Shown one piece after another: positions 59,075 to 64,000 of a stretch of DNA of 64,000 bases (the stretch's first letter is position 1; every line of letters starts with the position of its first letter). The notes under the pieces were generated by a model. That model was not told the DNA's origin, made no database searches, and saw nothing but the letters and a program-made list of their open reading frames with translations. The position numbers and the translations under genes were made by a program. The stretch lies in NCBI GenBank assembly GCA_025786725.1, contig JAHLTZ010000003.1:310001-374000 (forward strand), in the 5' to 3' direction. This DNA is from Syncephalis fuscata (taxonomy: Eukaryota; Zoopagomycota; Zoopagomycetes; Zoopagales; Piptocephalidaceae).

Positions 59075-59919
59075 GCTTGAAATGCTAATATGCTATCACG
59101 ATAAATGGGATGCTTGATATAAACAAAATGCAGTTAATGATTGACAGTATGGAAATGCAGTTAATGATTGACAGTATGGAAATGCAGCTAATGCTTGAAA
59201 ATACAGAAATGCTAAACAAGAAGAATGCAATGAAATGAATGCGAAATGAAGAGTATATCACTAACTCTGTATCGTTCACTCGTAGTCTTATACAAAGGAT
59301 AGCACACAATAATAATTATCCAACTATTGGGCAAAGTCGATACTGAGATTGGCAAAATACGTCATTTGCCTATTTATTATACCTTTGCGCCTTTGACGTT
59401 GCCATTTAAATGAATATTGAAATTATTTCATTATTTAGTCTTCATCACTGAATGTGTATTTATGTAACTATTTACAAATAGCGTAGTATATGGCTTTGTT
59501 TACAGCTGTTTAATTAAAAAGTTTATGATAATTTCAGCATGTGGTAGACTGTTCAATATTACATTCGTGTAACAATCAAGTTGAATGTGAAGCACATGCT
59601 TCATCAACTATTTCCACGCTCTTTGTTTTCGTATGCGTTCTTCCAAACGCGTGACTTATAACATGCGGTTGCACAGCATGGACATGATTTGTTGCCATGC
59701 CCAGTAGAATAGTCCTTGAATATTACATGAATGCGAATAACATTTATTAAAGCAGTATTGCATGGTATATTCATCCAGTCTGCCACTTATTCTATTGCTC
59801 TGTATTTGCGCCCAACACTCGTACTATTTGTAACTCTGTTTATTAGAGTTAGCAGGTCTGCTCTATTCTGTTATAGTCAACTCATATCACCAACTACTTG
59901 AATTTATTACTCAACCAAC
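59075..59919. promoter_or_regulatory. Divergent region between the secreted-protein gene and the two-TM gene
   Basis: Contains the 27-bp repeat and, from about 59530, the duplicated upstream flank of the two-TM gene. The last ~180 bp are almost identical to 56228-56407, so the promoter was duplicated with the gene. No coding frame is convincing. Confidence 0.45.
59127..59204. repeat. 27-bp tandem repeat, about 2.5-3 units
   Basis: The unit AAATGCAGTTAATGATTGAC plus AGTATGG occurs twice in a row, and a third, degenerate unit (AAATGCAGCTAATGCTTGAA) follows. It lies 50-130 bp upstream of the secreted-protein start on the minus strand, so it may sit in its promoter or leader. Confidence 0.7.
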
Positions 59920-61590
59920 ATGCGTTTCCTAAATCCCCCCCATGAACCAACTTCACTTGTAATATCGCGTTTCCTATTCTTAGTTATAGGGGCTGCTGGA
60001 TTAATTTTTTTTATTGTTAAGCAATTCAGTGACTTACTCGAGCTAAAAGATACCTATCAAATTGAATATCATACTGAAACAATTGTTATGCCAACTCTAT
60101 TATTTCGAACAATAGTGGCATCTAATATCGATATTCAATATGGTGCCGGCATTAACACTAAATCAGATTTTAAGCTATACGACCAATCTGAAATTAAAAA
60201 TGTATTTGATATAGTCAAATGGAAGGAGAATGTAACTGATGCAAACTATTTAATTCAAGATTGGAAGTCACTTGGTGTTAAACAAATATCTCCCTCTCTA
60301 AATAACTCGGCTCTCGACATGGTTATGATAAAGCCTAATATTAATCTTACCTTTGTTCCGGCACGTCGAAGCAATTTCAAAAGTCCTAATTCAGGCAAAG
60401 TACCTATTGTTGATTTTGTTATGTGGATCATCATGCAGCCTCGAACAGATGCCTCATCCGCTGCTTTACAGCTTTCTAATTTTCAAACCGACATATTTGT
60501 TATCAACAATCCCGATTTACTTGATCCAACAAAATATGGCCGGCCACTTGAATTGGCCAGAATTCCCTCTAAAGATCGATTTACTGTAAAAGGCGGCAGT
60601 AATATTAATATTGATTTTCTTAAAACCTATAAGAAAAAGAATCAAACTGAAACGGTGTATGACTTTGGATTTTATGACCAGCAAGCTGCAGATTCAACAG
60701 TAATAGGAATTAATATTACTCCTCGTAATGAACCAGCTGAAGATAGCGATGCTTTTACAGTAAAAGAAGAAATCTCACGACGCCCTGTTGGTTTATTTCA
60801 AGTGTTTGGTGCGACTGGTGGTGCTATATCGATTTTTATTTTTATTTTTATTATACTCTTTGGTCAATGCCGTCTTCGTCCTTGGGGAATCATTCAACGA
60901 TACATTATGCGCAATAGAATGCTTAGTATTCTACCACCGTCCATGGTCAGCATAAAATCACATTATAATCCTGGATCTAATCAAGAATCAGCTACTGATA
61001 TGACATTTATAAATATGCCAAATTCAGAACAACGTGGCACAGCATCCTGGCAACCAAAACCTGTCGACAACCGTTCATATCAACACGAGCCACTAGATGA
61101 TGCCATATCTCAACGTATACCATCTATATTTATTAATGATGAGAACAAACAATCATATGCTGTTGCAGATGCTCGTGCTAGTGAAATTCGTGAACTTAAA
61201 GCAATGATGGCAGCACAGAAAACACAAATACAAGAGCAGCAAGCACAAATGGAAACTCAAAAAAATAGGATGGAAGCACAAATGGTAACTCAAATGAGAC
61301 AACTTGCAATGATGTCAAATCAACTTGCAGTGCTTGAAGGTGATACAAATACAAACAACAGTGCTATAATGCTAAATAAACCAACTCCGGATAAGACATG
61401 CCTAGCAAGTACTTCGATAAATCAGTATAGTAAAGCAATTTTGTCTTCAGACATTTCGTCGTCGCTTGAAGCTCGCGTTTCAAACATTGAGGCTTTTCAG
61501 TATCGATTGGAAACATTTTACTTATCATCTGACTTGTTTAAAGACAATTCATTTAATTAATATTTACAATAAACTAATTAGTAATTACTG
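59530..61590. repeat. Tandem duplication unit 2 (intact gene)
   Basis: Direct repeat partner of 56010-57950. It carries the intact open frame and its promoter flank. Confidence 0.8.
59920..61560 (+). CDS. Two-TM membrane protein with lumenal domain and C-terminal coiled coil
   Basis: Intronless, 546 residues. A short cytosolic N-terminus precedes a first TM helix (FLFLVIGAAGLIFFIV, ~residues 20-36). A ~280-residue extracytosolic domain with sequons (NVT, NNS, NLT, NIT) follows, then RRPVGLFQVFGATGG and a second TM helix (ISIFIFIFIILFG, ~316-328) leading to QCRLRPWGIIQRY. The cytosolic tail ends in a coiled coil of Gln/Met/Glu heptads (MMAAQKTQIQEQQAQMETQK). The GG ... LFG ... PWG-x-x-Q arrangement recalls expanded membrane families that I remember from Mortierella-type fungi; function is unknown. 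The decayed direct repeat at 56408 shows the family duplicates locally. The start is the first ATG, conserved in the pseudogene. Confidence 0.8.
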   Translation: MRFLNPPHEPTSLVISRFLFLVIGAAGLIFFIVKQFSDLLELKDTYQIEYHTETIVMPTLLFRTIVASNIDIQYGAGINTKSDFKLYDQSEIKNVFDIVKWKENVTDANYLIQDWKSLGVKQISPSLNNSALDMVMIKPNINLTFVPARRSNFKSPNSGKVPIVDFVMWIIMQPRTDASSAALQLSNFQTDIFVINNPDLLDPTKYGRPLELARIPSKDRFTVKGGSNINIDFLKTYKKKNQTETVYDFGFYDQQAADSTVIGINITPRNEPAEDSDAFTVKEEISRRPVGLFQVFGATGGAISIFIFIFIILFGQCRLRPWGIIQRYIMRNRMLSILPPSMVSIKSHYNPGSNQESATDMTFINMPNSEQRGTASWQPKPVDNRSYQHEPLDDAISQRIPSIFINDENKQSYAVADARASEIRELKAMMAAQKTQIQEQQAQMETQKNRMEAQMVTQMRQLAMMSNQLAVLEGDTNTNNSAIMLNKPTPDKTCLASTSINQYSKAILSSDISSSLEARVSNIEAFQYRLETFYLSSDLFKDNSFN

Positions 61591-62061
61591 GCTACTTTCG
61601 CTTCATTCATCAATTTCAATGCTATTCACTGTTTATTCGCACTCATATTAATGCATTATATAATTGTGTTTGTACTATTATGTTGTTACTTGTTTCTAAC
61701 ATTATTATCTACTAGTAAACATGCTCAGTTTATTCAATACATAGTTTATTCATTGTTCAAACTGAATATCATTATGCGCAACATAAATATAGCAAATAGA
61801 AAATTTAATAAATAATATCAGGCTAAATATTGCAATACTTGCTATATAAACATATATGAACAAACTAAATAATAAAACAAAAAAATAAAATTCTTATTAT
61901 ATTAATAATATTTAATATAATTACGAATCAGTACAATTCATTGTATTGCTGATACGTTTTACGTAAAAAATTTTGATTTAAATAAAAATATATATTATTA
62001 GCTAATGAGGTGTGTATGCATGAATAGTGTAATAACATATTTTACCGATCAGTGTTTACTA
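61561..62061. other. Intergenic region
   Basis: AT-rich, no gene seen. Includes the 3' flank of the two-TM gene. Confidence 0.4.
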
Positions 62062-63758
62062 GCTGTTGAATGCAAATGCAAATAAACAAAACTATGGAAA
62101 GTGCTTAAATATAATTAAAATGAAATCATGTATTTATTACCAATTTGCACAGTTGAATAGGCATAACTCAGACTTGTTGACAATACGATGATGCTATTGA
62201 TTAATAGTTGAATAAAACGAGAGCATTGGCTGTAACTTGGTATGTAAGTGAAATGAATGATCGTCATTGAATGGTCTTGATTTTGCCAAAGATATGCCTA
62301 ATATATTGCTCTGGCACCTCCATTTACACCACCAATGCTAATCTATTGAATATACAGGCTAAACTGTATCGATAGTATATATGTAGAATGTGCCATATAA
62401 GCAGCATATAAATTAATGCTATACGATGTCACTTACATTCTATTAATACAAGTTATCAAGTGCACACATTGAATGACATGTAAAAAATATAAAATTGGTT
62501 AATATAGCATACTACTTACCAACTATCAATATAGTTATTAAATATACACAACGTATATTGTTTAATTAGCATATAGCTATTTAATATAAAATGCCACTTA
62601 CCAGCTATTGATATTAGATTGTTAAACACACACAGCGCATAGCATGTAATTAGTTTATATTTATTTGATACAAAACATCACTTGCCAACTATTAGTATTA
62701 TTATTGGATATGCATAATATATAAAATATAATTGGTATGTAACCAAACAATATACAATTCCACTTACTGGCAGCTGTTATGTGTTATAATGGCCATCATG
62801 TGTATAATAGTGTCGATAAGTGTTGGAATAATGATCCATAATCACAACTTATGTTCTAATGATGCATTAGGTAAACATAGTGTTAATAAGTATACTAATT
62901 TACATATTTATTGTAATTGCAACATACCACGGCGAGCTAGAACTGGCTTAGCATCCACCACAATCATAGTGGCCACAAGAGCCACGACAATGGTACCGAC
63001 GACAGCAATAGAAAGATTCATGTTAATACTGGATCGTTAAAAGAAACAAGTAGAATGGAAGATGGTATGTGTTTATTATAAATAATCCGATACATAGGCG
63101 GTAGAAATCTACATACAAGTCTATACAGCACCATTACACAGCTCAACTACACGTCGCAAACTAGATCTATTGGCTTTAAAAAAACAGCGACAATGCGCCA
63201 TTATGCTTCTATTGTCACTTTTACCGGCAAAATCAATTTCCATACTTGCATGCATTCCAAACAGTCCATAACATCAATGCAACAGTAACATTGATACGCT
63301 GTAATATTGCTTATTGCAGGACCTATCACTATGCATAGACTAGTCGTACTGTCTAGAACTATGAGGATATACCGATTGACGTGTACTTGTTCAAATTAAC
63401 ATTGCACCTTGACTACAGGAATAAACAGCTCATTTTAGCACTATAATATCAACTATCAATACAAAATGTTTTAACAAACAGTTTCTAGCATTGGCTATTG
63501 GATGTTGGATAGCAGCATTTATAATAAGGCATCAAGTTTAGCATTGATATTATTAATTGTTTGGTCATTAGGCAATGTAAAGACGCTAAACTGCACCATC
63601 AAACTGTCTATTACATATAGTTAGTTCTGAGTGTACAGCAATAATACGCGGCCTATTAATCAGTGGTAATCTTAATGCACATATGAGTTATTTAGCCAAT
63701 AAACAAATAAAATACTATGGTATAATAGAACATACTAACAGTGAAATAATAATAAATA
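62062..63758. repeat. Dispersed element R, copy R3 (most intact)
   Basis: Full-length partner of R2, containing all of R1. No terminal inverted repeats, target-site duplication or transposase-like frame were seen. It contains, on the minus strand, the candidate micro-exon gene annotated separately. A second open stretch around 63170-63290 (RSSLRRVVELCNGAV in R1) differs in frame between copies. Confidence 0.8.
62338..63021 (-). CDS. Candidate micro-exon gene for a very small secreted peptide
   Basis: Hypothetical gene. ATG at 63021 follows a TATA-like TTTATAATAAA near 63080. Exon 1 (62928-63021) encodes a hydrophobic signal peptide (MNLSIAVVGTIVVALVATMI, then VVDAKPVLARR) and ends at GTATGT. 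Next come exon-like units bounded by AG and a donor: CTGCCA (62768-62773), TTG (62686-62688, donor GCAAGT), CTG (62602-62604), TTG (62520-62522) and AAT (62437-62439), then the acceptor before 62342. Intervening segments are 79, 81, 79, 80 and 94 nt. In the exon-1 phase the joined product is 38 residues ending ARR-AAIAVEY, with TAG at 62338-62340; Arg-Arg would suit Kex2 cleavage. In another phase the last units read LPLLLN-ISIGGVNGGARAIY to a stop at 62298-62300. All units are conserved in R1, and most in R2. Splicing is not proven. Confidence 0.35.
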
Positions 63759-63887
63759 ATTCATTTTTTAAAAATAAACCATTTGTAATTATATTTATAT
63801 CAACACAAGAATGATGACGATTATATCAGGGTGCAACAGTGCAAATAACACTCGTTTTACTTGACTATTTCCATTCCAACTACAATT
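63759..63887. promoter_or_regulatory. Upstream region of the MCD4-like gene
   Basis: Short AT-rich spacer between the end of R3 and the ATG at 63888. Any promoter must be here or inside R3. A short C+T-rich stretch precedes the ATG. Confidence 0.35.
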
Positions 63888-64000
63888 ATGTTACAGTCAA
63901 CGCCCAAGGACGCGCCACCCGGCGAGCGTACAGTATGGGCACGTAATGCACTACTGCTTATCGGTATCATATTCCACGTTACTTATATCTTTAGTATTTT
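63888..64000 (+). CDS. MCD4: N-terminus of GPI ethanolamine phosphate transferase 1 (Mcd4/PIG-N), cut by the window edge
   Basis: The 37 visible codons read a polar lead (STPKDAPPGERTVWARN) and the first TM helix ALLLIGIIFHVTYIFSIF. Mcd4/PIG-N proteins begin with the same kind of helix ending in FH-x-x-Y/F-x-x-SIFDIYF. The enzyme adds ethanolamine phosphate to the first mannose of GPI anchors in the ER. Only the N-terminus is present, so the call rests on one motif; another GPI ethanolamine phosphate transferase is possible. Confidence 0.6.
   Translation, partial: MLQSTPKDAPPGERTVWARNALLLIGIIFHVTYIFSI

Noticed and set aside
1-64000. tRNA, rRNA, CRISPR or prokaryotic operon features
   Set aside because: No B-box with foldable tRNA context, no rRNA-like sequence and no spaced direct repeats were seen. 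The sequence is clearly intron-bearing and eukaryotic.

Overview
This is eukaryotic nuclear DNA, AT-rich and intron-dense. Introns are mostly 45-80 nt, start GTAAGT and end TAG. The gene set is fungal: a Cch1 calcium channel, a CaaX-tailed Skt5/Chs4 Sel1-repeat protein, Kap123, a kinase-less Mad3 with KEN box and GLEBS motif, and the first codons of an Mcd4/PIG-N enzyme. NEDD1, a NELF-A-like protein and a transmembrane family with an LFG/PWG signature point to an early-diverging, non-Dikarya fungus (Zoopagomycota/Mucoromycota grade). That placement is inference.

Layout. 0.9-9.4 kb: CCH1 (+, 16 exons). 10.3-11.6 kb: first copy (R1) of a dispersed element. 12.3-12.5 kb: possible S1/P1 nuclease relic. 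13.2-16.8 kb: left arm of an inverted duplication with a stomatin-like gene and a secreted pseudokinase-like gene. 18.4-20.9 kb: SKT5-like (+). 21.1-24.3 kb: NEDD1 (-, 12 exons). 24.7-27.0 kb: cytosolic asparaginyl-tRNA synthetase (-). 28.2-31.6 kb: KAP123 (+). 33.7-35.3 kb: R2. 35.6-36.7 kb: membrane-anchored SDR (+). 36.9-40.5 kb: right arm of the inverted duplication (-). 41.5-44.0 kb: MAD3 (+). 46.3-46.9 kb: cytochrome b561-like (+). 47.1-50.7 kb: NELF-A-like (-). 51.3-54.1 kb: unrecognised 8-exon gene (+). 54.6-55.8 kb: second type of secreted kinase-like gene (+). 56.4-57.9 kb: pseudogene of a two-TM protein whose intact tandem copy lies at 59.9-61.6 kb, with a small secreted-protein gene (-) between them. 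62.1-63.8 kb: R3. 63.9 kb to the end: start of MCD4/PIGN.

Housekeeping genes (calcium uptake, chitin synthase regulation, gamma-tubulin recruitment, translation, nuclear import, spindle checkpoint, transcription pausing) alternate with fast-evolving accessory blocks of secreted or membrane proteins, inverted and tandem duplications and the R element. I see no operon-like functional grouping.

Two observations stand out. (1) On the minus strand each R copy reads as a signal-peptide exon followed by a regular array of ~80-nt introns separated by 3-6 nt micro-exons, which suggests a secreted micro-exon gene family. (2) The two inverted pseudokinase copies share almost identical signal peptides and introns but have patchily replaced mature-protein coding sequence, as expected of a diversifying secreted protein.

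Caution: at least eight otherwise intact genes each carry one missing base. Adding one base makes every exon sum divisible by three, so these are probably residual assembly deletions rather than mutations.
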